Part shown: positions 1 to 11,300 of the stretch, piece after piece
Position numbering within the stretch: position 1 is the first letter of the stretch
Layout of the letters: each line of letters begins with the position of its first letter
Source: Thraustochytrium sp. TN22
Taxonomy: Eukaryota > Sar > Bigyra > Thraustochytrida > Thraustochytriidae
Assembly: GCA_013306675.1 (NCBI GenBank)
Contig: JABLUY010000262.1
Coordinates: 1 to 49,123, forward strand
Direction: 5' to 3'
Length of the DNA stretch: 49,123 nucleotides
Program-made: the position numbers and the translations under genes
The notes under the pieces: generated by a model
Seen by the model: only the letters and a program-made list of their open reading frames with translations
Databases searched by the model: none
What the model was told of the DNA's origin: nothing

Positions 1-24
1 CGGCGGCGTGACGCAGAGCGGCGG

Positions 25-50
25 CGCGCGCGCGCGCGCGCGCGCGCGCG
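25..50. repeat. (CG)13 dinucleotide run
   Basis: An uninterrupted alternating CG run of 26 bases ends 9 nt before the start codon of the kelch-BTB gene. It would lie in that gene's 5' leader or core promoter. Alternating CG tracts can adopt Z-DNA; any role here is inference. Confidence 0.9.
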
Positions 51-59
51 ATCGGCGGC

Positions 60-2387
60 ATGGCGGAGGACAAGGGCGCGCTGCTGCCCGGGTCGGCGCA
101 GCTGCAGGCGCGCGCGGCGAAACACAAGCGGTGGGTGGAGGTGATGACGAATGAGGGCCCGCGGTACAAGAACCACACGGCGACGCTGGTGGGGGAGAAG
201 ATCTACGTGTTTGGCGGGTACGACGGGCGCGGGAACCACAATGACGTGTACGAGTTCAACTGCCTGACGCAGCGGTGGCGCAAGGCCAAGGCAGAGGGCG
301 AGGCGCCCAAGGGGCGCAACGGGCACACGGCGACGTACGCGGAGCAGAAGATCTTCGTGGTGGGCGGCTGGCTCGGGTCCGGGCCGCTGGCGGCCCTGGA
401 CCTTCACATCTTGGAGATCTTTGGCGACGTGCTGCGCTGGCGCACCGTGGAGCCGAGCGGCGAGGCGCCCGGCCCGTGCAACATGCACACGACAGACTAT
501 GTGGCGGAGGCGCGCTCGCTCTTCGTCTTCCGCGGCGGCGACGGCCGCCAGTACCTGAACGACCTGCACCTGCTGAACATCGACACGATGGAGTGGTCCA
601 AGCCGGAGGTGCACGGCGTCAAGCCGGCAGCGCGAGCCAACCACAGCTCGGCGCTCGTGGGCCACCGGCTGTACGTGTTCGGCGGCTGGGATGGGCACCA
701 GCGCCTCAACGACATTCACATCCTGGACACGCGCACACTGACATGGAGCTCGCCACCGGTGCGCGGGCATCCGCCGTCGCCGCGCGCGGGCATGACCTTT
801 ACGGCGGTGCGCGACAAGATCTACCTCTTTGGCGGCTCCGGCCCGCAGGCCATGTGCTACAAGGATCTGCAGGTCTTTGATCCGGCCACGCACGGTTGGC
901 TGCTCGTCACGGAGCGCCGTGAGGACAACGACGACGATGGCGAGCAGCTCGCCGCCGCATATCCGAACATCTACCGCGGCTCTCGTCCGGGCGGCGGCGC
1001 AACGGGCGCTGCGGGCGGCGCTACGGGCGCCGGCGGGGGCGGGGGCGGAGGCGGGGGCGGGGGCGGTGGCTGGGCTACGGGCGCCTTTGGGAAGCGCTCA
1101 CTTCACAGCGACGAACACCTCCCAGGCATCTCGTCTCTGGGCACTGGGGCGACGGGGGCGTCCGCGGTGCGGGCGCGGAGGCCGCGGGGCTCGCTCGACG
1201 CGCTGCGCGAGGCGCGCACCCGGGCGCGCACGCAGGCGCGCAGGCGTGGGAGCGAGCATGAAAGCGCAACGGAGAGCGAGACGGAGAGCAGGCCGCGGAC
1301 GGAGACGGCGACCGGGAGCGAGGACGAAAGCGGGAGCGAGGATGATGGCATGGGCATGGAGGACGACGAGGACCACGAGCGGGCCGGGCATGCGCATGCG
1401 CAGCACCAGCACCAGCACCAGCATCAAGCACATCAGCACCAACACCAGGCACATCAGCACCAGCACCAGGGCCATCAGCACCAGCAGCAGAATGCATCGC
1501 CCCGGCCAGCGCAGTCGGGCAACAGCGATAACCCAAACGGCGTGTCGCTACATGCCGATATGTTTGTGGTGGGCAGGGGGCCAACGGAGCGCGCAGGGCA
1601 CACGGCAACACTGGTGGGCAACAAGCTGGTCATCTTCGGCGGCAGCTGCGTCGACGAGTACCTGCAGGACATGTACATGCTGGATGTGGACGAGCCGCCG
1701 GTGGTGCGCGTGGCGCAGCGCGCGGAACCGACGAGCCGCATGCTCGACAGGCTCGGCTCGTACGTGGACAGCGCCGCGTTTTCGGACGTGACCTTTTTGG
1801 TCGAGGGCCGTAAGCTCTACGCCAGCAAGCTCATTCTGGCGCTCACCAGTGAGCGCTTTGAGATGATGTTCCGGCCGCGCGAGGACGGTACGCACTTCAA
1901 AGAGGCCGAGGCGCGCGAGATTCGCATCGACGACGTCCCTTATGACGTCTTTCGCAGCATGATCGAGTACCTGTACTCGGGGCGGCTGGAACTTCCCATG
2001 TGGGCCAGCGGGCGCCCCGGCGAGACGGCGGACGCCGCCGGGACCGGTGCCAGCAGGAACGGCCGCCCGCTTGCGCAGCCCTTCAACCTGGTTGACTTGT
2101 ACGTGGACTCCAACGCGCACCGCGCCTTGCTGGTGGAGGGCCCGCCTGCGCAGGCCCGCGTTGAGGCGAACCTTGCCAACATGGGCTTTCTGCAGAATAT
2201 GCTCGTCTGCTCGGACCGCTTCATGCTCGACCACCTCAAACAGCTGTGCGAGCAGAGGTTGGCAGCCTTCATCTCGCCGGACACTGTGGCAGAGCTCGAG
2301 TTTACTGCCGCTGAAGCAAACGCTTCACAACTCCACGCTGTGTGTCAGCACTTTCAGCGCCACGTCGAGCTCTCGCAGAACATGTAA
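60..2387 (+). CDS. Kelch-repeat / BTB domain protein
   Basis: 775 residues. Five kelch blades run from about residue 30 to 290, each with the usual FGG or VGG turn (IYVFGGYDG, IFVVGGW, LFVFRGGDG, LYVFGGWDG, IYLFGG). A long low-complexity insert follows, with a poly-Gly tract (about 325-337), a Glu/Arg/Ser-rich stretch and a His-Gln run (about 443-477). A sixth kelch blade (GHTATLVGNKLVIFGG) comes next, then a BTB/POZ domain beginning near 570 (FSDVTFLVEGRKLYASK) and a BACK-like helical tail. The architecture resembles the LZTR1 type of kelch-first, BTB-last proteins, which act as substrate adaptors for cullin-3 ubiquitin ligases. The adaptor role is inferred from family. The start is the only upstream ATG and lies just after the CG run. 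Substrate unknown. Confidence 0.93.
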   Translation: MAEDKGALLPGSAQLQARAAKHKRWVEVMTNEGPRYKNHTATLVGEKIYVFGGYDGRGNHNDVYEFNCLTQRWRKAKAEGEAPKGRNGHTATYAEQKIFVVGGWLGSGPLAALDLHILEIFGDVLRWRTVEPSGEAPGPCNMHTTDYVAEARSLFVFRGGDGRQYLNDLHLLNIDTMEWSKPEVHGVKPAARANHSSALVGHRLYVFGGWDGHQRLNDIHILDTRTLTWSSPPVRGHPPSPRAGMTFTAVRDKIYLFGGSGPQAMCYKDLQVFDPATHGWLLVTERREDNDDDGEQLAAAYPNIYRGSRPGGGATGAAGGATGAGGGGGGGGGGGGGWATGAFGKRSLHSDEHLPGISSLGTGATGASAVRARRPRGSLDALREARTRARTQARRRGSEHESATESETESRPRTETATGSEDESGSEDDGMGMEDDEDHERAGHAHAQHQHQHQHQAHQHQHQAHQHQHQGHQHQQQNASPRPAQSGNSDNPNGVSLHADMFVVGRGPTERAGHTATLVGNKLVIFGGSCVDEYLQDMYMLDVDEPPVVRVAQRAEPTSRMLDRLGSYVDSAAFSDVTFLVEGRKLYASKLILALTSERFEMMFRPREDGTHFKEAEAREIRIDDVPYDVFRSMIEYLYSGRLELPMWASGRPGETADAAGTGASRNGRPLAQPFNLVDLYVDSNAHRALLVEGPPAQARVEANLANMGFLQNMLVCSDRFMLDHLKQLCEQRLAAFISPDTVAELEFTAAEANASQLHAVCQHFQRHVELSQNM

Positions 2388-2715
2388 ACAAGAAGAAGAA
2401 GAGAGATGATGAGAATGCACAAGCTGTCGAGGACGAGGAGCTTGAGAGTGAGAGTCTGCTGCACTCGGCGGACTGGGAAGCTTGGCGCGCATTGACTGTG
2501 AGTGATGCATGCATGCATGCATGAATGATTCAATGAACAGTGACTCACCAGTGCACTGGCGCTCTTTGATTGTGCCTGTGATCTTGTGGAGGGAGAGCGG
2601 CAACTTGCTTCATGCAAACAAAAGAAGGGGTCAGTCTGCCTTGTTGGTCTCAGCAGGGAGGACGGGTGGGCACCACCTACGTTCACTACGCAAAAGGCTT
2701 GCGCGGCAGACACGG
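2388..2715. other. intergenic, 3' flank of kelch-BTB gene
   Basis: No gene is supported here. A run of the tetranucleotide GCAT/ATGC lies at about 2507-2524. Short overlapping frames exist, but none resembles a protein. Confidence 0.6.
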
Positions 2716-3290
2716 CAGGCATCACCTGTTCATCCAAATCACGAGGATGTTCAAATAGACATCACCTGTTCATCCAAATCACGAGGATGTTCATCGGCAT
2801 CACTCAGTGTCAGCCACGCAAATCACGAGGATGTCCATCGGCATCACTCCGTGTCGGCCAGGCAAATCACGAGGATGTTCATCGGCATCACTCCGTGTCA
2901 GCCAGGCAAATCACGAGGATGTTCATCGGCATCACTCAGTGTCAGCCAGGCAAATCACGAGGATGTTCATCGGCATCATTTCAGTGTCAGCCAGGCAAAT
3001 CACGAGGATGTCATCGGCATCACTCCGTGTCAGCCAGGCAAATCACGAGGATGTTTATCGGCATCACTCAGTGTCAGCCAGGCAAATCACGAGGATGTTC
3101 ATCGGCATCATTTCAGTGTCGGATGTTCATCGGCATCATTTCAGTGTCGGATGTTCATCGGCATCATTTCAGTGTCGGATGTTCATCGGCATCATTTCAG
3201 TGTCGGATGTTCATCGGCATCATTTCAGTGTCGGATGTTCATCGGCATCACTCCGTGTCAGCCAGGCAAATCACGAGGATGTTCATAAAT
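2716..3290. repeat. Nested minisatellite, 44-bp and 28-bp units
   Basis: Tandem units begin at about 2736, 2776, 2820, 2864, 2908, 2952, 2997, 3040 and 3084, giving a period of 40 to 45 and mostly 44. Each starts AAATCACGAGGATG and contains TTCATCGGCATCA. From 3121 the array switches to five copies of a 28-bp unit (starts 3121, 3149, 3177, 3205, 3233) that keeps the GGATGTTCATCGGCATCA core and drops the AAATCACGA part. The last copy reverts to the long form and ends near 3284. The array is open in all three plus frames, but only as a repeat artefact. It lies between the convergent 3' ends of the kelch-BTB and citrate synthase genes. Confidence 0.95.
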
Positions 3291-3360
3291 CAATGAAGAG
3301 TTGAAGCTATTACGGACCAGCAACAGGGGCCATGAAAGTGGCATGTCTGGGTTTGAGAAT

Positions 3361-4737
3361 TTACTTGACGTTCTTGACGATCCAGTCCGAGGTGATGGAC
3401 TTGGGGCGCTCGAGCGGGAAGCCGAGGGCGCGGTCGAGAAGGAGCTGGGCAAGAGCACCATAGGCGCGGGAGACGCCAAAGAGGACGGTGTAGAAGTTCT
3501 GCTCCTTGAAGCCGTAGTGCTGGAGAAGGACGCCCGAGTGGGAGTCGACGTTGGGCCAGGGGTTCTTGGTCTTACCGTGCTCGAGAAGGACGTCCGGCAC
3601 GACCTTGTAGATAGTGTTGACAATGTGGAAGAGCTCATCGTCCGGCATGAAGCGGAGGGCGAACTCGCGCTGGGCAGTGTAGCGCGGGTCGGTCTTGCGG
3701 AGCACGGCGTGGCCGTAGCCCGGGATGACGCGGCCGGAGTTGAGGGTCTCCCACGCGAACTCCTTGATGGTCTCCTCGTTGACCTCCTTGCCCTCGCTGT
3801 CGAACTTGGCCTTGAGGTTGAGGATCCAGGAGAGCACCTCCTGGTTGGCGAGGCCGTGGAGCGGGCCAGCCAGGGCGTTGAGGCCCGAGGCGATGGACAG
3901 GTACGGGTCGCTGAGCGTGGAGCCCACAAGGTGGGTGGTGTGGGCCGAGGCGTTGCCGCCCTCGTGGTCGCTGTGAATGACGAGGTAGAGGCGCATGAGC
4001 TCGTCGAACTCAGCGTCCGTGTAGCCGAGCATGCGGCAGAAGTTGGCGCTGTAGTCGAGCGACGAGTCGTAGGCGGCGACCTTGCCGTCGTGGTACGTGT
4101 TGCGGTAGATGAGCGCGGCCACCTCGGGCAGCTTGGCGATGACGTTCATGATGTCCTCGTAGGCGGCCTCCCAGTACTTGGACTTGTGCAGGCCGGCGGC
4201 GTACTCCTTGGCGAAGACGGACTCGGTCTGCATGGCGGTGACGGCCGTGCAGAGCTGGGTCATGGGGTGCATGTCCTTGGGAAAGGCGCGGATCATGGGC
4301 TCGATGTGGGACGGCAGCTTGGCGCGGGCGTGCAGCTCGTCCGTGACGGCCTGGGCCTGCTCGGCGGTGGGCGCCTCGCCGGTGGTCAGCAGCCAGAAGA
4401 GCGCCTCGGGGCCCGGCTCGCCGCCCTCCTTGCCGTTCGCGGCCGGCAGCTCCTTCTGCAGGTCCGGGATGGTGCGGCCGCGGAAGCGGATGCCCTCCTC
4501 GGCGTCCAGGAGCGAGGTCTCCCAAATCATGCACTTGACGCCGCGGGCGCCGCCCAGGGCCTGGTCCACGGTCACCTCGCCCAGGCTCTTGCTGCCGTAG
4601 TCGGCCTTGAGCTTCTTGAACTTCTCCTGCTCCTTGGGCACGACCTCGAGGAGCTTCTCCTTGAGCGCGCTCGTCGCCATGCCGCGGCCGGCCGTGCGCG
4701 ACGACACCGTGCGGAACGTCTGCATGGTGCTCAGCAT
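3361..4737 (-). CDS. CS: Citrate synthase, mitochondrial
   Basis: 458 residues, the usual length for a eukaryotic mitochondrial citrate synthase. It condenses oxaloacetate with acetyl-CoA in the TCA cycle. The N terminus ([19 protein letters not shown]) is basic, hydroxylated and lacks acidic residues, as expected of a matrix-targeting presequence. The family hallmarks are present: the [19 protein letters not shown] segment (about 256-275) with the substrate-binding and catalytic histidine, GYGHAVLR (about 340-347) with the second catalytic histidine, and VDSHSG (about 395-400) with the catalytic aspartate. The C terminus closes with a typical [12 protein letters not shown] segment. The start is an ATG at 4735-4737, the first methionine of the presequence. 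No intron is needed. Confidence 0.98.
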   Translation of the reverse strand: MLSTMQTFRTVSSRTAGRGMATSALKEKLLEVVPKEQEKFKKLKADYGSKSLGEVTVDQALGGARGVKCMIWETSLLDAEEGIRFRGRTIPDLQKELPAANGKEGGEPGPEALFWLLTTGEAPTAEQAQAVTDELHARAKLPSHIEPMIRAFPKDMHPMTQLCTAVTAMQTESVFAKEYAAGLHKSKYWEAAYEDIMNVIAKLPEVAALIYRNTYHDGKVAAYDSSLDYSANFCRMLGYTDAEFDELMRLYLVIHSDHEGGNASAHTTHLVGSTLSDPYLSIASGLNALAGPLHGLANQEVLSWILNLKAKFDSEGKEVNEETIKEFAWETLNSGRVIPGYGHAVLRKTDPRYTAQREFALRFMPDDELFHIVNTIYKVVPDVLLEHGKTKNPWPNVDSHSGVLLQHYGFKEQNFYTVLFGVSRAYGALAQLLLDRALGFPLERPKSITSDWIVKNVK

Positions 4738-6973
4738 CTTTCTCGCCTGCTTGGCTCGGGTTTCGGGTCTGCGTTCGCGGCGCTGCGTCAGTCACGCCCT
4801 GTTATTTTTTTTTTTCTTCTCGCATTTCCTATCCGATCCGTCCACTCCTCCCTCTCGGCCCGCCTTGCACCTCGCCTTCCCTCCCCTTCCCTTCCCTTCG
4901 CCGCCCCTGCCTGCTGCTACGCTACGCTGCGCGGTGCCGCGTCATCGGCCTGCACCCCTCTTGCCCGTCCGGTCCTTTGCGGCAGCCTGCCTCGTGCACC
5001 AGCACCCTGGCGAAACTGCGCCTGCTTGACATCCGCGCGCGATCTTTTCCTTTCCAGGAGGCCGGCCGCAGACACACGGACAGACAGAGAGGCAAAGAGG
5101 GGAAAGCAAAGCGGAAAGCAAAAGCAATGCTCGGTGTCGCAGGCGCCACAGGTTCTGTGTGTGTCCAGGAAAGGAAACACTGGAAGCTATGGCCTGCGCG
5201 AGCGACCAATCGAGGCTTTCGCTGGACCTGCCTGCAACAGCACATTCGGCGCCGAGTCGAGCGCGTCGCTCTGCCGCCTTGCCGCGCTCGCCTAGCCACG
5301 GCCGCAGCGTTGCCTTGCCTTGCCTCGCCTCACCTCGCCTCGCCTCGCCTTGACTTGTCGCCGAGCAACAGGAAGGAAAGGAGGCGCAGCGAGAGAAAGA
5401 GAGAGAAAAGCAAGAAAGATAGCACAAAGATAGCGTCGCCGCGCCTCGGCCGCGGCTCAGCCTTCTCCTCGCGGCCGCACCTCGCGCAGCCGGACGGCGG
5501 CCTCGCGGCGCTCACGGCGCTCCCCACGCAGCCTCCCTCCCTCGCCTCGCCCTCCCGCGCTGCGCATACGCGCCCAAGCTCCAGACGCGCGGAATGGATT
5601 GGAATTCGAAATGCCATCCCTGCCGGCATCCAGCATGCTGCTCGCCCACCCGCCCGCCCGCCACCGCCCAAGCGCCCACCGCGCAGCGCAAGGCGGCGGG
5701 CAGCGGCGGCAGGGCGCCGGCCGCGCCGCCGCCCGCCGCCGCCGCCGCCGCCGCCGCGGAGCGCACGTACCTGGCGTAAGCCTCGATTCGGGTCTGGCTT
5801 CGCGGCTCCTCAGCCGCGCGGGGCAGATCCGCCGCCACTGGCCGGGCGCCCCCCCGGCGCAACCTCGCCGCGCGCGGCTGCGCGGCGCCGCAGGGGGGCC
5901 GCGGCGCCTCTGCGCGCGCGCGCGGGGGGGACGGGCGCGCCGCGTCCGCGGGCGGCGCGCGCGGGTCCGCGGCGGCGCGGGGGGGCGCCGCGCCCAGTGG
6001 CGGGAGGCCCCGAAACCCCCGGCCGCTCGCAGCGCGCATCCAGCTATCTATCTGCGGCGACCAAGCAAGACACGGCCAGGCCCGAGCGCCGCCGCGCCGC
6101 GCCGCCGCGCCGCCGCGCCGCCGGGCCGCGCCGAGCCGCTCGAGCCGAGCCGAGCCGAGCCGCGCGGCCGCAAAGCCTCGCCCGGCTAAGGCCCGCCGCT
6201 GAGCCGCGGTGGTCCTTTCTTTCCGCGCGGGTGCGCGCCGGCGGAGCGCTTCCGGCGGCGAACCACAAGCAGAGAGAGGCGAGCAGCGCGCGCAGGACCA
6301 GAATCGCGGGCGCGGCGGCGGCGGCGGCGAGCGCGTGGTCGCGCGCGGCGGCGGCCAGCGGCTGCGGCCGCAGGCGCGACTCGGACGCGTGAAATGCAGG
6401 CCGGCGCGCTTGCAAGGCGGCAGGCCTGGCCGCTCCGGAGCTGGAGCTGGAGCGGGAGCTGGAGCGCCACTGCGAGCAGTGCGTGGTGAACGACGTCACG
6501 TCGGGCATGGCCACTGGCACGCACGTGGGCGAGGAAAACGTGCAATCGCTGGCGGCCGAGCGGCGGAGAGGAAAGCGAGCACCGTGACCGCGCGGCAGCG
6601 TGGCTGCGCTGCGCGGCGCTGCTCGGCGTGCTTCCTGCGAGGCGCCGGTGGCGGTGGGGGCCAGCTTCCTGCAGCGGCGCCGGCCAGTGGCTGACAGACA
6701 GGGAGCGCAGCAGCTGCCACTGGACGCGAGGAGACGAGCGGCGAGCGCCACGAATTCGCGGCCGCGTGGTGGTAAGTAGAAGGCGAGGCGAGGCGAGGCG
6801 CGGGCGACCTGAGCGAGCCTGAGCGACCTCGGATAGAATCAGGCGCGCCTGAGAGCGAGAGAGAGAGAGAGGGCGCACCGCATTGCACTTTGTGCTCGCC
6901 GTGGGATGATGAGGATGATTGATCTCGTCGGTGCGTGAGCGAGATGATGGGCAGCAACACAGGCTCCGAGCCG

Positions 6974-7010
6974 AGACGAGACGAGACGAGACGAGACGAG
7001 ACGAGACGAA
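6974..7010. repeat. (ACGAG)n short tandem repeat
   Basis: Six perfect ACGAG copies run from 6976 to 7005, followed by one ACGAA copy. The repeat is intergenic. Confidence 0.9.
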
Positions 7011-7459
7011 CCAGGCCGAAGGCCGTAGCCTCAACCGCCTGGCTGGCAAACTTTCATCAGCGCAGCAGCGCCGACCCGCGAGGCAGAGAGCAGCGGCGCA
7101 GCACGCAGCACGCAGAAGCGGCGCACTGCAGCAGTGCAGCGGCAGCCAGCTCAGCGGCGCTCGCGGGCTCGGTCGTCCGTCTACTACCTTTTACAGACAG
7201 AGACTCAGCGGCCAGCCATGCGCAAGAGAGGAGGTGCCAGCCAGCAGTACCCGTGGCAAGGAGGAAGAGAACGAGCAGGACCGCTGCTGGTTCGCGGCCA
7301 GCCTACCAGCTAGCCCGCGTTCACTCCCCGCGAAGGCGAGAGAGGACATACGTCGACTTGAACTGCGAGGCCAGCGCTGCTGCGCGCCGGCGACGGCATC
7401 GCTGGACCTGGATGCGACCAACCATGGCATCGTCTTCGGGCCCAAACTTGAAAGAAGTT

Positions 7460-7545
7460 TCGCTTGAGCTTTGTGAGCTTGAGCCTGAGCTTGAGCTTCT
7501 TCGCGAGCTTGAGCTTGAACCTGAGCGTGAGCTTGCGCTCACTGT
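7460..7545. repeat. GAGCTT-rich degenerate hexamer repeat
   Basis: Repeats of the hexamer GAGCTT and variants (GAGCCT, GAGCGT) fill this stretch in one orientation, making it purine/pyrimidine-patterned. It is intergenic with no coding support. Confidence 0.7.
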
Positions 7546-8214
7546 AGCACGCCTCCAAGGCTCGGCGAGCTCAAGGAGCTAGCTAGCTCACAGTCAAGGC
7601 CTTTGTGTCTTGGTCGCCAGCCGCCGTGGCAGCGCAGCCGCAGCGGCGGCTGTAGCGGCTGCATCGTACGCAGCGGTGTCGGCCTGCGACGACCGCAAGC
7701 CGCGAGCAACCGCGAGCGAAGCGTCGTCGTTGCGCGGTCGACCCGCGAGACAGCCTGAGAGTGAATGCCCGCGAGCGGCGCGAGACACACGCACTGCCAT
7801 CCAAGCCAACGAGGTTCGCTTCCAGCGAGCCTGTGGACCGTGGTCAGCGAACCTGGACCGGCGGGCCGTGCTGGACCGGGCTCTTGTTATGCTTGCTGAA
7901 GCCTTGCTCGCCGTGAGCACGCTAATTGGCCGCTGAATTTTCGCTCACTGACACGCGGTGTCAGCAAGCAAGCAAAGCAAAACCAGACGATAGCAAAGCG
8001 ACCAAGAGCAAACCAAAGTAAACGCGAGCAGAGAAGCACTTCGTTGCTGCCGCCAGCCATCTCATCATTGCCTGGCCTCTTGGTGAGACTCCAAGAAGAT
8101 CAGTGGCCGGATGCGCACAGGCAATCGTTGGCTATTTTACCCCTAACCACTTCTCCAACCGAACCAAGCGCCACCGGTCGTCGTGGCGTTCGTTTTGCTT
8201 GCTTGCATGCTGGC

Positions 8215-8340
8215 TCGCCAGTCTGGCCAGCCTGGCCAGCCTGGCCAACCTCGGCCAGCCTTGCCAGCCCTGCAAGCAGCCTTGGTGCTCTGGAGCCTTG
8301 CCAGCGCTGCCAGCCTTGCTCTGCTAGCCCTAGCCTTGCT
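8215..8340. repeat. CTGGCCAGC-type short repeats next to the IQ-protein stop codon
   Basis: Copies of CTGGCCAGC and degenerate GCCTTGCCAG / CCTTGC units follow one another up to the 3' end of the minus-strand IQ protein gene. They probably lie in that gene's 3' untranslated or downstream region. Confidence 0.7.
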
Positions 8341-8346
8341 CAAAGC

Positions 8347-11300
8347 CTAAAAGTCGGCCTTGGTCGGGTCAAAAAGGCCGGACCGGTCCACGACAATCCC
8401 TCGCAAACGCTTTACAATGGGCTCGAAGACGCCTGGCTGCTGCTCGGCACCGTCTTCCTCGTTCAGAAAGGCTGCTGCTTCCTCGCCGACCTCGGGTGGC
8501 GGCATGAAATAAATGCCAGGCGTAATGTCACAGCGCGAGGCCGGGAAGCTTGGCAGTGCGGGCAGCATAGGGAGCGCCTGATCCAGCTTGAGCTTTGCGA
8601 ATTCGCGGCGCGAGGCCTCCATGACAATGCTGGTTCCACGCACGTGGCGAAGCTCCACAATGTGCGTCCGGTCGCGCTCCAAGTCGACCTGCTCCAAATC
8701 GCGGTCCTTCACGTTGTCCTTGCCAGTCGCGACGCTCCGGTTATCCTCATCTTCGCTCGAGCCGCCCACAGCAGCAGCGGAAGCAGGGGTCGCGCCTCCG
8801 ACGGTCAGGATGAAGCGGCGGTAAGCGAGGAACTGGCGACCGAAGCGGTCCCTGAAGACAGCTTGCACACGTCCCAGGTGCTCACAGGACCGGCGCGGGT
8901 TCCACACGTGCACTACGGTCCTGGAATGTTTCGAGAGTGTCAACTCACCGTGCAGTGTGGCGCTGTTAAAGAACTCGAGCGGGCACGCCGGCACGCCGCG
9001 CGAAACGACCTCCATGCACTCCTCGCAACGAGGCTGCGCCATGACCCAGTGCTTGGAGCAACACGGCAGGTGCAGGCCGGCCGGAAGCGAGCCGGTGGGA
9101 ACGTGAAAGAGCGAGCTGCGGAGCTGCACCCAGTCCGGCGCGTCCACCGGGCCCACCAGCGCGCGCAGCTGCTCCGGCCGCGCGTGGACCGTCTGCACGT
9201 GCGCGTGCAGCTCCTTGCGCGTGTGATAGCGCTCCGGACAGCCTGGGCGCCCGCACTGAAACGGGTAGTACGCGCGCACCTCCTGGTCTGCGAGCCGCCG
9301 CTCCTGGGCCGCATCGTGCATCGCCTTGATGCCCGCCTTGGCGCTGCCGGACGGCGTCACCCACGGCGCCACGCGCGGCCAGTAGGAGTGCATGCGGTGA
9401 TCGATCGCGTGATCGCCCGCCGCCAGACGGTACTTGCCCACGTGCTCCCGCTGCACGTGCGCCTCCGCGTCGCGGTCCGTCATGAAGGCCTGCCCACACC
9501 CAGGAAACGTGCACGAGTACTTGCGGATGTCGCGGTCCGCGTGCTTGTGAATCAACGACGGCCGCATGCGCGGCGCGCGCGCCAGCTCCCACACGTCGCG
9601 CAGCTCCACCCCGGCCGCGGCCACCGTCCTCGTGCTGGTCTCGTCCAGCTCCAAGCTGGTGCTCCACTCCTTGTCCAAGGCCGCCCGGCCCGCCTTGCGG
9701 TCCGCCTCGTCCGTCAGCGGCAGCGAGATCGACTTGCGCCGCGGCAAGCCGCCAGCGTCCTCTTTTCCGCGCGCCACTGCCGCTGTCGCTGTCGCTGCCG
9801 CTGCCGCTGTCGCTGCCGCCGCCGCCTTCTTTGTGATGGACTGGGAGACGGCACTCGCCACCGTGGTGGATGGCCGCGGGACGTCCGCGGGGACCCCAGT
9901 GGGCCCCGCACTTGACTTGTAAAAGCCCAGCTGCTGCAGAGCGCGGTCCAGCTGTGCGGCGCGCGCCGGGTTGGGCGCAAGGCCATCTTCCACGCGGGCG
10001 CGCTCGGCGCGCGAGATGGGCAGCATCTTGTTGAGCGTGCCGGTGCGAATGTCGTACACCAGCTTGCGCCAGTGCCGCACCACAAAGGCGAAGGACTGGA
10101 AGATGTACGCCACAAAGGCCGGCCAGTCCTCCAGCAGACCGCAGTCCTCGCTCGCCAGCGCCAGCAGCATGTCCACGTACAGCGGCGCCATGTTCACCTC
10201 CATGCGCAGGTTGTCATTGACGATGAGCGGCACCGGGTCCGCCACGTCGAAGCCGCGCGCGAAGCTGTCCGGGCTCGACCACCGGTCCTCCTGTGCCAGC
10301 GACGCCCGCAGCTCGTGCCGCGTGCGCTCCGCGCGGACCACGCGCTCCACGTACGCCGGGCTCGCGCCGCCGTGCAGAGCGTCGCGCTGGGCGCGACCCT
10401 CACGTGTCCACGGCCGCACCACGTGCGCCGCCGTGTGAGGGCGCGCTGCGCTCTGTAGCAGCAGGCTGCCCAGCGCGTCCGGGGCGCACTCCTCAGCGTG
10501 CTCTGCCGCCCGCTGAAGCTGCGCCTGATCGCGCTGGAAGGCTGCGGCCCGCGGGTCCAACACGGGGGTCGCCGCCGCCGCCGCCACCGCCGGGCCATTC
10601 CGAGACTGTTTGCGCCCGCCGCGACGCGACGGGGACCTGCTTCGCGGCGCCGTCGTCCCGGGCCGCCCCGACTCCAGCTTTGCAATCTCACCCACGCCCG
10701 GAACGTGGTGCGAGGTCGCCGGCCGAGCTGTGCCCGGGAAGGTGTCGCGCGGATTCACGCTGTCGTTCCACGCGCCGTCCTGTCGCAGCTCCTGCACAAT
10801 CTCCTGCGACTCGCGCGTGATGTCCGCAATGATGCGCTCGCCGAGCCGCTGGAAGGCCTGCGTCGCCTTGCGTCGCGTCATGTTGGCCGCCGGAAGCACC
10901 GCCACGGGCGTCTGCGCACGCCGGTCGCCGCGCCGCCCGACGCCCGCAGTCTTGGCGCGCACAGCCAGGTCCTCACGCGAATAGTGCAGGCGGAACTCGC
11001 TCGACTCAAGCCGCGTGCCGAGGACATCGCGTGGCAGCTCCACGGGCGCCGGCGGCGCCAGCATGCGCTTCATCTCCGCCTTGCTCAGGCCCTCCGAGAA
11101 CGACCCCGGGGTGCGACCCGTGCTCACCTTGGGGATCATGCTGTGCATTGCCACGTAGTGTCCACACGAGCACACCGCCCGCCCACTCCCTGACTCGCGA
11201 CCCGCGCAGTACCGCTTACAGTCGCATTTGAGGCACGGCCCATACGTGACGCAGCTCGGGCACGCCCACGCGCGGTGCTTCTCGCATGCGCTGCGCTCCT

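Larger units (their letters stand above)
4738..8346. other. 3.6-kb region without a supported gene
   Basis: This spacer separates the 5' side of citrate synthase from the 3' end of the large IQ protein. The first part (4800-4920) is pyrimidine-rich on the plus strand and is probably citrate synthase promoter. The part at 5400-6400 is extremely GC- and CpG-rich, and its long open frames encode only Arg/Ala/Pro low-complexity sequence, so I do not call them genes. Simple repeats include GCCTC-type runs near 5320-5350, ACGAG copies at 6974-7010, GAGCTT-rich sequence at 7460-7540 and CTGGCCAGC-type repeats at 8215-8340. I see no tRNA, rRNA or protein similarity. Confidence 0.6.

Noticed and set aside
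2509-3304. Three overlapping plus frames through the minisatellite
   Set aside because: All three frames are open only because the repeat unit lacks stops; the peptides are pure repeat translation.
3301-5295. 664-codon plus-strand frame across citrate synthase
   Set aside because: Antisense to an unambiguous citrate synthase and extends into low-complexity sequence.
4977-6392. 471-codon Arg/Ala/Pro-rich frame
   Set aside because: Composition follows CpG-island sequence, with no folded segment and no similar frame at expected codon usage.
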